NCBI GenBank assembly: GCA_043766915.1
Contig: JAYUHO010000147.1
Location: 1 to 14,320, forward strand
Reading direction: 5' to 3'
Length of the DNA: 14,320 nt
DNA from: JANNAT01 sp043766915
GTDB taxonomy: Bacteria > Pseudomonadota > Alphaproteobacteria > Rhodobacterales > Rhodobacteraceae
The translations under genes and the position numbers were made by a program. The notes under the pieces are model-generated. The model did no database searches. It saw nothing but the letters and a program-made list of their open reading frames with translations, and was not told where the DNA came from. Shown in pieces: positions 7,042 to 14,320 of this stretch; the stretch's first letter is position 1, and the number at the start of each line of letters is the position of its first letter.

Positions 7042-8679
7042 TTATTGGGTCAGTTTCAACTGTGTGATGTTGTTGGCGATCGAGCGGAACGCGGTGGAAA
7101 TCTCCAGACCCTGTGCGTTGAAGTAATGCGAGACCGAAGTCGAGCATTTGGAGATTTGGGTCTGACCGACGGGAGGCGCTTCGAAGGCAATGCCAAAGAC
7201 GATGACGTGATTGGCCTTGGCCAGACTGCAGGACTGCTGCAATTGCGCATCCATGGTCGCGACTGAGGCGAAGATCGATTGGAACGTGTTGTTCATGTTG
7301 CTGTAGATTGTGTTGCGCGATCCGCTGTCGGTGCCCAGGGCGCGGGCATAAAACTGCCACGAAACATAGCTCATCTTCAGGTTTGACCAGATTTGTTCCC
7401 ACTGCTGTTGCACCACAACGCCGGTGCTTGCGGCATTGCTCCACGGCGCTGCCTGCCAGACGCCCAGATGGGGTACCCAGTATTTGGACGTCCCGGCGCG
7501 GCCAGCATGATAAATTGAATAGTTGTTGTCGGCGCCACTTTTGTAAATCGGCGAGGGGCCGGTTTTGTAGGTGTCAATGACGCTGCGGTGATAAACGTGC
7601 TCGCCATCGGTCATCAGAATGACAATTTTCAATGACTCTGGATCGTCATACGCAAAGGGCCGCCCTTCGAGACTTGCCGGTATTTTGCCTGCGGCAACAA
7701 ATTCGCTGAACATCGGGCGCGACGCTGGATCAAGCAAAGTCACGCCCCATTTCATACCCAGCATGATCGACGTATTGCCGCCCGCCTGCAGGTTATTGAT
7801 CTGCGACTGCAGGGTGGCGATGTTCTGGCCGGGCAACCGCACCGTGTTGGCGATGGTGGATTTGCAGGACGTACTGTTATAATTTGGCTTGGCGAAACTC
7901 GGATCCGTCGGAGATATGGCGACGTTGGAGGTATTGGTGTTAGTGGCTATGTCGGCATAGGCCATCATTGGCAGCGGCAACGTCCGCGACAGCGCCAACG
8001 ATCCATAGGCCATTGCCGGGATTTCAAGGCAGTTCACATCCGCCACACCATGCACATTTACCGCATTATATTTGGCGCGCAGATCGGCACCCAGGTTCAC
8101 TTGGGCATTGTACGGCACAATCGTGATCGACACCCGGTTGTCGATGTTTGTCGACAAGATGGTGGCGACAAATTCTTTGGCCGCAGTTTTCAGATTTGCC
8201 AGTCTCGCCCCGGCCATAGAGCCGGACACATCCAAGACCAAAGCGATTTCGATGTTGTTGATCTTTTGCGACGCAGCCGAGGCAGCATTCGCGTCAAGTT
8301 TCTTGATCCCCATCATTGGCAAAAAGTATGGACGGGTTGGTGCCACGCCAACGGTCTGAACATCACGGCTGTTAAAACCGGTGACTGCTTTAACACTGGC
8401 CAGTTGCGAAGCCAGACCGTCTTTGCCCACGCAATCACGTACCACCGCTTCGGCTTCCAACCGCTGCTCCAGACTTGCCGCCATCAGTGTGCAGCGATCA
8501 AGTGTGTTTTGCAGGCGCACCCGGATTTTTTCGTACTTCATCAAATCGACGGCAAGACCGCTCATCATCACCATCAGCAAGAACAGCGTCATGGCGAAAA
8601 TCGAAATTGATCCTGTCTGGTCTTTACCAAACGTAACCAACTTCAACAGGGTCTGGCGGGCAAATGAAAGGCGCATCAC
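7042..8679 (-). CDS. VWA-domain TadG-like protein (paralog 2)
   Basis: A 545-residue paralog of the VWA gene at 5044-6702. The N-terminal anchor is at about 20-50 (QTGSISIFAMTLFLLMVMMS, then GLAVDLMKYE), followed by RVRLQNTLDRCTLMAASLEQ. The VWA domain has the metal-site motif D150-VSGS-154 and the acidic loop MTDGEH near 356-361, plus the Trp-rich insertion SKYWVPHLGVWQAAPW. Regions such as NNIEIALVLDVSGSM and YNAQVNLGADLRAKYN closely match the paralog. It is the first gene of the minus-strand cluster and probably forms a surface assembly with it and the two TadE proteins. I use GTG at 8679 because AAGGA is 7 bases upstream; ATG at 8676, 10 bases from AAGGA, is the alternative and changes one residue. 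Function beyond the family call is not known. Confidence 0.9.
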   Translation of the reverse strand: MMRLSFARQTLLKLVTFGKDQTGSISIFAMTLFLLMVMMSGLAVDLMKYEKIRVRLQNTLDRCTLMAASLEQRLEAEAVVRDCVGKDGLASQLASVKAVTGFNSRDVQTVGVAPTRPYFLPMMGIKKLDANAASAASQKINNIEIALVLDVSGSMAGARLANLKTAAKEFVATILSTNIDNRVSITIVPYNAQVNLGADLRAKYNAVNVHGVADVNCLEIPAMAYGSLALSRTLPLPMMAYADIATNTNTSNVAISPTDPSFAKPNYNSTSCKSTIANTVRLPGQNIATLQSQINNLQAGGNTSIMLGMKWGVTLLDPASRPMFSEFVAAGKIPASLEGRPFAYDDPESLKIVILMTDGEHVYHRSVIDTYKTGPSPIYKSGADNNYSIYHAGRAGTSKYWVPHLGVWQAAPWSNAASTGVVVQQQWEQIWSNLKMSYVSWQFYARALGTDSGSRNTIYSNMNNTFQSIFASVATMDAQLQQSCSLAKANHVIVFGIAFEAPPVGQTQISKCSTSVSHYFNAQGLEISTAFRSIANNITQLKLTQ

Positions 8680-8754
8680 GGGGGTATCCTTACGTCAATT
8701 CTGGAAAGTGCTGCCCCCGCAAACACACTTTATTGCCACTGCGTTGCCCAGAAG

Positions 8755-8775
8755 TTGTGGCGAAATTGTGGCGAA
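8755..8775. promoter_or_regulatory. Tandem direct repeat TTGTGGCGAA x2 at 11-base spacing
   Basis: Two exact 10-base copies (8755-8764 and 8766-8775) separated by one base, so they lie on the same face of the helix. They sit 76-96 bases upstream of the VWA start. Phased direct half-sites are typical of OmpR-type response regulators; the actual binder is unknown. Inference from arrangement. Confidence 0.45.
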
Positions 8776-8846
8776 GGTGTTCACCGCCCGACGCAATCGG
8801 CGTTGGTGGAAACACTTAAAGAAAAACGGAAATATTGTCTTTTTTT

Positions 8847-8888
8847 CCGCTACAATAGCGGGAGTAACTCTAAGGCATGCACGCCTTA
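8847..8888. promoter_or_regulatory. Run of three adjoining palindromes
   Basis: Three palindromes with no bases between them: CCGCTA-CAA-TAGCGG (8847-8861), GAGT-A-ACTC (8862-8870) and TAAGGCATGCACGCCTTA (8871-8888, 16 of 18 symmetric). The first matches the palindrome upstream of VWA paralog 1. They lie 168-209 bases before the VWA start and 157-198 before the gdhA start. Probable operator cluster in a divergent promoter; inferred. Confidence 0.5.
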
Positions 8889-9044
8889 ATTCGCCGGCAA
8901 TCCGAAAAAACCGAATCAGATACGACTCAAATGTGGCATTGAATAAAGTTTATTTACTGCTGTTTTTTTAGGCAAATGCGGCTAGTCAGGAAACAGGCGC
9001 AAGACGTGCCCGCTGTGAGAGCCAGCCTTAACAGGAGAACCAGT

Positions 9045-10478
9045 ATGAGTGTCGCAGGCGAGCCAAGTTTCCGCGAATCCGTCGATCTGATGTTCAAACG
9101 CGCCACTGCTTTGATGGACCTTGGCCCGGGTCTGGAAGAGAAAATCCGCGTTTGCAATTCCACCTATACTGTCCGATTTGGTGTGCGGCTGCGCGGTAAG
9201 ATCGAAACCTTCACCGGGTATCGGTCGGTGCATTCCGAACATATGGAACCGGTCAAAGGCGGCATCCGCTATTCGCTTGGCGTCAATCAGGATGAGGTCG
9301 AGGCGCTGGCGGCCCTGATGACCTATAAATGCGCCTTGGTCGAAACCCCGTTTGGCGGCGCTAAGGGTGGTTTGTGCATTGATCCCCGCGCCTGGGATGA
9401 GCATGAGCTGGAACAGATCACCCGCCGCTTTGCCTATGAGCTGATCAAGCGCGATCTGATCCACCCGGCCCAAAACGTGCCCGCCCCGGATATGGGCACG
9501 GGTGAGCGTGAAATGGCCTGGATTGCGGATCAATATGCGCGGATGAACACCACCGATATCAACGCCAAGGCCTGCGTTACCGGAAAGCCGCCGCATGCGG
9601 GTGGTATTCAGGGCCGGGTCGAGGCAACAGGGCGCGGCGTGCAATACGCTTTGCGTGAATTTTTTCGCCACAAGGAAGACAAGGCGATGGCGCAGCTGTC
9701 CGGCGATCTGGACGGCAAACGCATTGTTGTGCAGGGGCTGGGCAATGTGGGGTATCACGCCGCGAAATTCCTGTCCGAAGAAGACGGCGCAAAGGTGATC
9801 GCCATCATCGAACGCGACGGCGCCATGGTGAACCTTGACGGTCTTGATGTCGAAGACGTGCGCCAATGGATGAACGGGCATAACGGTCTGTTGGCGGAAT
9901 ACCCGCGCGGCCAGTTTATGGGTGACGGGGCGGCGGCGTTGGAATTGGACTGCGATATCCTGATCCCGGCGGCACTTGAAGGCGTGATCCATCTGGGCAA
10001 CGCGGCCCGCATCAAAGCGCCGTTGATCGTTGAGGCCGCAAATGGCCCGATCACCTACGGGGCCGACGCGATCCTGCGGCAAAAGGGCTGTGTCATCGTG
10101 CCCGATATGTATGCCAATGCAGGCGGGGTGACGGTGTCCTACTTCGAATGGGTCAAGAACCTGTCGCATATCCGCTTTGGCCGCATGCAGCGCCGCCAGG
10201 AAGAATCGCGCCACCAGTTGCTGATCAATGAATTGGAACGCCTATCGGCGGACAAACAACTGGGCTGGACGCTGTCGCCCGGTTTCAAGGAAAGCTATCT
10301 GCGCGGGGCGGGCGAGTTGGAGCTGGTGCGATCAGGCCTGGATGACACCATGCGCGGCGCTTACCAAGCCATGCGCGAGATATGGCACGGCCGCGAAGAA
10401 GTGCAGGATCTGCGCGTGGCCGCTTATATCGTCTCGATCGGTCGGATTGCGGCCACGTATAAATCCAAAGGGTTGTAA
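9045..10478 (+). CDS. gdhA: NAD(P)-dependent glutamate dehydrogenase
   Basis: Catalyses reversible oxidative deamination of glutamate to 2-oxoglutarate and ammonia in the cytoplasm. The 477 residues fit the Glu/Leu/Phe/Val dehydrogenase family. Substrate-binding lysines are K71 in PVKGGIRYS and K95 in MTYKCALV; the catalytic lysine is K107 in FGGAKGGL and the catalytic Asp is D149 in VPAPDMGTG. The 24- and 12-residue spacing of the lysines equals that of Clostridium GDH. The Rossmann fold starts with GLGNVG at 231-236. An acidic residue, E256, after VIAII suggests NAD rather than strict NADP use, which is inferred. Start ATG 9045 has AGGAG 7 bases upstream; an in-frame ATG at 8976 lacks a site. 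It is a single-gene unit ended by a long hairpin. The neighbouring sarcosine oxidase operon on the same strand may share a theme of amine nitrogen use. Confidence 0.95.
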   Translation: MSVAGEPSFRESVDLMFKRATALMDLGPGLEEKIRVCNSTYTVRFGVRLRGKIETFTGYRSVHSEHMEPVKGGIRYSLGVNQDEVEALAALMTYKCALVETPFGGAKGGLCIDPRAWDEHELEQITRRFAYELIKRDLIHPAQNVPAPDMGTGEREMAWIADQYARMNTTDINAKACVTGKPPHAGGIQGRVEATGRGVQYALREFFRHKEDKAMAQLSGDLDGKRIVVQGLGNVGYHAAKFLSEEDGAKVIAIIERDGAMVNLDGLDVEDVRQWMNGHNGLLAEYPRGQFMGDGAAALELDCDILIPAALEGVIHLGNAARIKAPLIVEAANGPITYGADAILRQKGCVIVPDMYANAGGVTVSYFEWVKNLSHIRFGRMQRRQEESRHQLLINELERLSADKQLGWTLSPGFKESYLRGAGELELVRSGLDDTMRGAYQAMREIWHGREEVQDLRVAAYIVSIGRIAATYKSKGL

Positions 10479-10487
10479 CCGCCCCAG

Positions 10488-10578
10488 CCCTTTCATTCTG
10501 GTGAAAATATCCCCCGCGGAGCGTCTGTTTCAAAGGCAAAGAGCCTCCGGCGGGGATATTTGGGCCAGAATGAAAGGG
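10488..10578. repeat. REP-like long imperfect hairpin between gdhA and soxB
   Basis: Outer arms of 14 bases (10488-10501 and 10565-10578; CCCTTTCATTCTGG with its complement) are followed by inner arms of 10 bases (10505-10514 and 10552-10561; AAATATCCCC with GGGGATATTT), with three unpaired bases on each side between them. A further CCGCGGAG/CTCCGGCGG pairing with one bulge is near the tip. It begins 10 bases past the gdhA stop, so it probably acts as a terminator. I associate this style of TTTCATT...ATATTTGGGCCAGAATGAAA element with dispersed intergenic repeats of Rhodobacteraceae; this is memory-based and unchecked. Confidence 0.75.
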
Positions 10579-10602
10579 TTGACCCTGTCCTTGCCCAAGT
10601 CT

Positions 10603-10621
10603 TGCGACACCAATTGTCGCA
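10603..10621. promoter_or_regulatory. Inverted repeat TGCGACA-N5-TGTCGCA upstream of soxB
   Basis: Perfect 7-base arms (10603-10609 and 10615-10621) around CCAAT, 84-102 bases before the soxB start. This is the best candidate operator for the sarcosine oxidase operon. The regulator is not in the window. Confidence 0.5.
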
Positions 10622-10704
10622 GACGGCACAGTTATTGATCGGCAGCTGTTGAATATGCCCGCTAAATCTCGTTCAGTCGCGGGGTGTCAGCAAAGGGCCA
10701 AGCC

Positions 10705-11955
10705 ATGCGTTATTCCGGGTTAAAGGTGATCACCGAGGGGCTGTTTGGCAACAAAGGCTGGACCCCCGCGTGGCGCGATCCGGCCCCCAAGGCGGAATAC
10801 GATGCCATCATCATTGGCGGCGGCGGGCACGGGTTGGCGACCGCGTTTTATCTGGCCAAGAACCACGGCATGACCAATGTCGCTGTGCTGGAAAAGGGCC
10901 ATATCGGATCGGGCAATATTGGCCGCAACACCACCATCGTGCGGGCCAATTACTTTATGCCCGGCAATTCCGAATTCTACAGCCATTCCTTGAAATTGTG
11001 GGAGGGGATGGAGGCAGAGCTGAACTATAACACCATGCATTCCCAGCGCGGCCAGTTGGTGTTGTTCCATTCGGATGGTCAGCGCGACACGGCGGCGCGG
11101 CGCGGCAATGCGATGCTGAACCAGGGCGATGATGCGGAACTCTGGACGCGCGATCAGGTGCGAGAGGCGATCCCCTATATTGATTACGACCAAACCCGGT
11201 TCCCAATTTTTGGCGGATTGATGCACAAACGCGGCGGCACCGCGCGCCATGATGCAGTGGCTTGGGGCTATGCGCGCGGGGCTGACAGTCGTGGCGTCGA
11301 TCTGATCCAGAATTGTGAAGTCACCGGGATTGATATCGTAAACGGCGTTGTCCAAGGCGTGCAAACCACGCGCGGGGCGATCCGGGCCAAGAAGGTGGCG
11401 ATGATCGTGGCCGGGCGGTCCAGCCAAGTGGCGGCGATGGCGGGCATGCGCTTGCCGATTGAAAGCCATGTGTTGCAGGCCTTTGTCACCGAAGGGCTAA
11501 AGCCGGTGATTGATCATGTGATTTCGTTTGGCATGGGCCATTTCTATATCAGTCAATCCGACAAGGGCGGTCTGGTGTTCGGCGGCGATATTGATTTTTA
11601 TTCCAGCTATGCGTCGCGCGGCAACCTGCCGATGGTCGAACATGTGATGGAGGCGGGGATGACCCTGATGCCGATGATTGGGCGCGCGAAGGTGCTGCGG
11701 TCGTGGGGCGGCATTATGGACATGACGCCGGACGGATCACCCATCATCGACAAAACCCCGGTTGAGGGGCTGTTTCTGGATGCGGGCTGGAACTATGGCG
11801 GGTTCAAAGCGGTTCCAGCCTCGGGCTGGTGCATGGCGCATCTGATGGCCACCGGGCAAAGCCATGAGGTGGCAAAACGCTTCCGTCTGGACCGGTTCCG
11901 CACGGGCCACGTGATGGACGAAGAAGGCTCCGGCAGCCAACATAATTTGCACTAG
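10705..11955 (+). CDS. soxB: Sarcosine oxidase beta subunit
   Basis: Beta subunit of heterotetrameric sarcosine oxidase, which oxidatively demethylates sarcosine to glycine, formaldehyde or 5,10-methylene-THF, and H2O2. It is 416 residues, the usual size. The N-terminal FAD-binding motif is IIIGGGGHG (residues 35-43), with VLEKGHIGSGNIGRNTTIVR at 61-80. Known beta subunits carry FMN covalently on a histidine near position 173; candidates here are H174 (GLMHKRGG) and H182 (TARHDAVAW), which I cannot decide between. The C-terminus has the family stretch SWGGIMDMTPDGSPI and GWNYGGFKAVPASG. ATG at 10705 gives the standard MRYSGL start; an upstream in-frame GTG at 10684 is less likely. First gene of soxBDA. 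Confidence 0.96.
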   Translation: MRYSGLKVITEGLFGNKGWTPAWRDPAPKAEYDAIIIGGGGHGLATAFYLAKNHGMTNVAVLEKGHIGSGNIGRNTTIVRANYFMPGNSEFYSHSLKLWEGMEAELNYNTMHSQRGQLVLFHSDGQRDTAARRGNAMLNQGDDAELWTRDQVREAIPYIDYDQTRFPIFGGLMHKRGGTARHDAVAWGYARGADSRGVDLIQNCEVTGIDIVNGVVQGVQTTRGAIRAKKVAMIVAGRSSQVAAMAGMRLPIESHVLQAFVTEGLKPVIDHVISFGMGHFYISQSDKGGLVFGGDIDFYSSYASRGNLPMVEHVMEAGMTLMPMIGRAKVLRSWGGIMDMTPDGSPIIDKTPVEGLFLDAGWNYGGFKAVPASGWCMAHLMATGQSHEVAKRFRLDRFRTGHVMDEEGSGSQHNLH

Positions 11956-11967
11956 GGGAACAGACAA

Positions 11968-12240
11968 ATGCGCATACCTTGCCCCCTTTGCGGCCCCCGT
12001 GATCGCCGCGAGTTTTACTATCTTGGCACCGACGACTATCTCAATCGCCCAACCGATCAGGGCAGCATTGATGATCTCGATAACCATCTGTTCCTGCGCG
12101 ACAATCCGGCGGGGGTGACGCGGGATGTCTGGTATCATGAAATGGGCTGCACATCCTGGATGATCGTGACGCGCAATACCGTGACGCATGAGGTGACGGG
12201 GGCGGAGCTGGTATCGGCGCGGGCGGGGACTGTGGTATGA
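11968..12240 (+). CDS. soxD: Sarcosine oxidase delta subunit
   Basis: A small 90-residue zinc-binding subunit of the sarcosine oxidase complex. Zinc ligands are visible: C5 and C8 in CPLCG, H57 and C61 in WYHEMGC, matching the spacing of the known Cys6/Cys9/His59/Cys63 set. It follows soxB by 12 bases with a GGGGA site upstream and overlaps soxA by four bases (ATGA), so it is translationally coupled in the soxBDA order. Call is firm. Confidence 0.96.
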   Translation: MRIPCPLCGPRDRREFYYLGTDDYLNRPTDQGSIDDLDNHLFLRDNPAGVTRDVWYHEMGCTSWMIVTRNTVTHEVTGAELVSARAGTVV

Positions 12241-14320
12241 GGGTTTCTGGCAAGGGTCTGGTTGACCGCAAACGCCCCGTCAGTTTCCGCTTTGACGGTA
12301 AGGCCTATGCAGGCTTTGCGGGCGATACGCTGGCCTCGGCCTTGCTGGCCAATGGCGTCAAACTGGTCGGACGCAGTTTCAAATATCACCGCCCGCGCGG
12401 AGTGTTGACCGCCGGGTCAGAAGAGCCGAACGCGATGGTTGAGGTGCTGGAACAGGGGCAGCAAACCCCGAACGTCCGCGCCACGATGGTTGAAATCTTT
12501 GACGGCTTAAACGCGCGCAGCCAGAACCGCTGGCCGTCTTTGCGGTTTGATGCGCTGGCGGTGAATGATCTGGCGGCACCGTTCCTAAGTGCTGGTTTTT
12601 ATTACAAAACCTTCATGTGGCCGCGTAAGTTTTGGGAAAGCATTTATGAACCCCTGATCCGCCGCGCAGCGGGGTTGGGCAGTCTTTCTGGCGCGCATGA
12701 TACGGCGCATTATGAAAAGGCCTATGCGTTTTGCGATCTGCTGGTGGTGGGGTCGGGGCCCGCGGGCTTGATGGCGGCACTTGTTGCGGGGCGTGCGGGT
12801 GCGGATGTCATCTTGGCCGAAGAAGACCGCGATTGCGGCGGGCGGCTGTTGTCGGACCCGGCCTTGATCACCGATGCGGGCTGGTTGGCCGCAACTTTGG
12901 CCGAACTGCGCAGCCTGCCCAACGTGCGTATCATGACGCGCACCACTGTCACCGGCGTCTATGACGGTGGGGTTTACTCGGCGCTGGAACGGGTTGGTTT
13001 GCATCTGAAAACGCCCGCAAACCTGCCGCGCGAGTGTTTCTGGCGCATCACGGCTGCCCGCACCATTCTGGCGGCGGGTGCCATGGAGCGCGCGATTGCC
13101 TTTCCGATGAACGACCGCCCCGGCATTATGATGGCCTCTGCGGTGCAGACCTATCTGAACCGCTATGGCGTGGTGCCCGGCAAACGTGTGACGCTGTTTG
13201 CCAACAATGACGGCGCGCGGGTTGTGGCGCGGCAGTTGATGGCGGCAGGCGTGGCGGTTGCAGCGATTATTGACAGCCGTGAGGGCGCCAGTTCGGTCGA
13301 AGACTGCCCGGTGTACGTTGGCGCGCGGGTCACCGATACCAAGGGGCGGCTGGGGCTGACCTCAATTTCCGGCACGCATGCAGGCGGTACATTTCAGATT
13401 GAAACCGATCTGCTGGCGATGTCGGGGGGGTGGAATCCGACGCTGCACCTGACCTGCCATATGAACGGTCGCCCGGTTTGGCGCGAGGAAATCGCGGCGT
13501 TTGTGCCATCGGCGGGGGCCGTGCCTAACCTTTCAGTGGCGGGGGCCGCGCAGGGGGTGTTTTCCACGGCTGAGTGTTTGGCGGACGGTGTGACTGCAGC
13601 AACTCAGGCGCTGGGCGCATTGGGGTTGAAGGCTGCCAAAGTTGATCTGCCGTCGGCGGAAGCGGCGGCCTTTGCGCTGACACCGCTGTGGCAGGTCGAA
13701 GGCAAGGATCGTGCATGGCTCGATTTCGCCAATGATGTGACGACCAAAGATGTCAAGCAGGCGGCACAGGAAGGCTTCAAATCTGTTGAGCATATGAAGC
13801 GTTATACCACCCAAGGCATGGCGCCGGATCAGGGTAAGAATTCCAACGTCGGCGCGCTGGCGGTGCTGGCGGATGCCACCGGGCGGGGGATACCTGAAAC
13901 CGGGACAACCACTTTTCGCCCGCCGTTTGTGCCGACATCCATCGCCGCGATGGGCGCGGGGGGGCGGGCGGAAGGCTTTGCGCCGCAACGCTTTATGACA
14001 TCGGATCAGGCCAGCCGCGACCGCGGTGCGCCGATGATCGAAGCGGGGCTGTGGTATCGGCCCAGCTATTTCCCGAAACCCGGGGAAACCACTTGGCGGC
14101 AGTCTTGTGACCGTGAAATCAGCTATGTGCGGGGGGCCGTGGGCGTTTGCGATGTGTCGACACTTGGTAAAATTGACATCCAGGGCCGCGATGCTGCGTG
14201 GTTTCTGGATTTCGTTTATATCAATATCTTCAGCACGTTACCCGTGGGTCGGGTGCGATACGGGCTGATGCTGCGTGAAGATGGGTTCGTTCTGGATGAT
14301 GGCACCACGGCGCGGCTGGG
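12237..14320 (+). CDS. soxA: Sarcosine oxidase alpha subunit, 3' end outside window
   Basis: Alpha subunit of heterotetrameric sarcosine oxidase; it binds dinucleotide and THF and channels the methyl-derived carbon. About 694 residues are visible out of roughly 970-1000 usual. The N-terminus has the family ferredoxin-like fold (FRFDGKAYAGFAGDTLASAL, then GRSFKYHRPRGV) without an iron-sulfur Cys set. An FAD/NAD Rossmann motif, VVGSGPAG, lies at 170-177. The flavin/NAD region continues to about 590, and an aminomethyltransferase (GcvT-like) THF domain begins near residue 600 (EAGLWYRPSYFPKPGE, later VCDVSTLGKIDIQGRDA). The ATG at 12237 overlaps the soxD stop by four bases. The window ends about 95 residues into the THF domain. 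soxG is expected downstream. Confidence 0.96.
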   Translation, partial: MRVSGKGLVDRKRPVSFRFDGKAYAGFAGDTLASALLANGVKLVGRSFKYHRPRGVLTAGSEEPNAMVEVLEQGQQTPNVRATMVEIFDGLNARSQNRWPSLRFDALAVNDLAAPFLSAGFYYKTFMWPRKFWESIYEPLIRRAAGLGSLSGAHDTAHYEKAYAFCDLLVVGSGPAGLMAALVAGRAGADVILAEEDRDCGGRLLSDPALITDAGWLAATLAELRSLPNVRIMTRTTVTGVYDGGVYSALERVGLHLKTPANLPRECFWRITAARTILAAGAMERAIAFPMNDRPGIMMASAVQTYLNRYGVVPGKRVTLFANNDGARVVARQLMAAGVAVAAIIDSREGASSVEDCPVYVGARVTDTKGRLGLTSISGTHAGGTFQIETDLLAMSGGWNPTLHLTCHMNGRPVWREEIAAFVPSAGAVPNLSVAGAAQGVFSTAECLADGVTAATQALGALGLKAAKVDLPSAEAAAFALTPLWQVEGKDRAWLDFANDVTTKDVKQAAQEGFKSVEHMKRYTTQGMAPDQGKNSNVGALAVLADATGRGIPETGTTTFRPPFVPTSIAAMGAGGRAEGFAPQRFMTSDQASRDRGAPMIEAGLWYRPSYFPKPGETTWRQSCDREISYVRGAVGVCDVSTLGKIDIQGRDAAWFLDFVYINIFSTLPVGRVRYGLMLREDGFVLDDGTTARL

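Larger units (their letters stand above)
8680..9044. other. 365-base divergent intergenic region (VWA cluster / gdhA)
   Basis: No gene seen. It separates the divergent VWA cluster (minus) and glutamate dehydrogenase (plus). It holds a phased direct repeat (8755-8775), a run of three adjoining palindromes (8847-8888), and an AT-rich palindrome AATAAA-G-TTTATT (8942-8954) with a T7 run at 8962-8968. The part from about 8870 to 8970 is more AT-rich than neighbouring genes and probably carries the promoters. I could not fix -35/-10 boxes. Confidence 0.6.

Noticed and set aside
8821..8861. Terminator at the CCGCTA...TAGCGG hairpin
   Set aside because: The T-run precedes the hairpin on the plus strand and is an A-run after it on the minus strand, so it is on the wrong side for termination in either direction.
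8976..9044. Upstream ATG at 8976 for glutamate dehydrogenase
   Set aside because: It has no ribosome-binding site, while ATG at 9045 has AGGAG at 7 bases and gives a normal family N-terminus.
8982..10214. Minus-strand open frame of 410 codons opposite gdhA
   Set aside because: It is antisense to a gene with complete catalytic motifs and shows no family resemblance.
1..14320. CRISPR array, rRNA operon or complete insertion sequence
   Set aside because: No regularly spaced repeats, rRNA-like sequence or transposase with terminal repeats was seen.

Overview
The window looks like chromosome of a marine alphaproteobacterium of the Rhodobacteraceae (Roseobacter group). This rests on GC-rich coding with a matching codon style, an H-NOX/HNOBA-GGDEF pair of the type known from roseobacters, Tad-like TadE and VWA-TadG genes, a heterotetrameric sarcosine oxidase operon, and a long intergenic hairpin of a style I associate with this family. 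The assignment is inferred from gene content and sequence style; no 16S gene or other marker is present.

Layout. (1) 1-945, minus strand: most of a P4-type tyrosine recombinase, cut by the left edge. Its start faces the chromosome-like genes to the right, so a mobile element probably begins here and runs off to the left. (2) 1123-2729, minus: a two-gene unit with a 1-base TAATG overlap, made of a heme nitric-oxide sensor (H-NOX) followed by an HNOBA-GGDEF diguanylate cyclase. It is probably an NO to cyclic-di-GMP switch. (3) 2886-3797, minus: a pirin-family cupin with all metal ligands. (4) 3934-8679, minus: four genes for pilus- or surface-associated proteins. There are two large paralogous VWA/TadG-like proteins, then two small TadE-like pseudopilins. 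The last three genes are packed tightly (ATGA overlap, then a 10-base gap), and the first VWA gene is set apart by a 339-base interval. No tad ATPase, secretin or flp pilin gene is in view. (5) 9045-10478, plus: an NAD(P)-dependent glutamate dehydrogenase, divergent from the VWA cluster and closed by a long REP-like hairpin. (6) 10705-14320, plus: soxB-soxD-soxA, the beta, delta and alpha subunits of sarcosine oxidase. soxA is cut by the right edge and soxG would be expected just beyond it.

The most unusual non-coding structure is around the VWA genes. The two intervals upstream of the two VWA genes each carry a 15-base palindrome with the shared form CCGC-W-ACAAT-W-GCGG; the two variable positions differ between copies but differ together, so the symmetry is kept. 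Each copy is followed directly or closely by further palindromes. The upstream interval also has a 10-base direct repeat at 11-base spacing. These look like sites for a regulator or regulators controlling both VWA genes. No CRISPR array, rRNA or tRNA was found.
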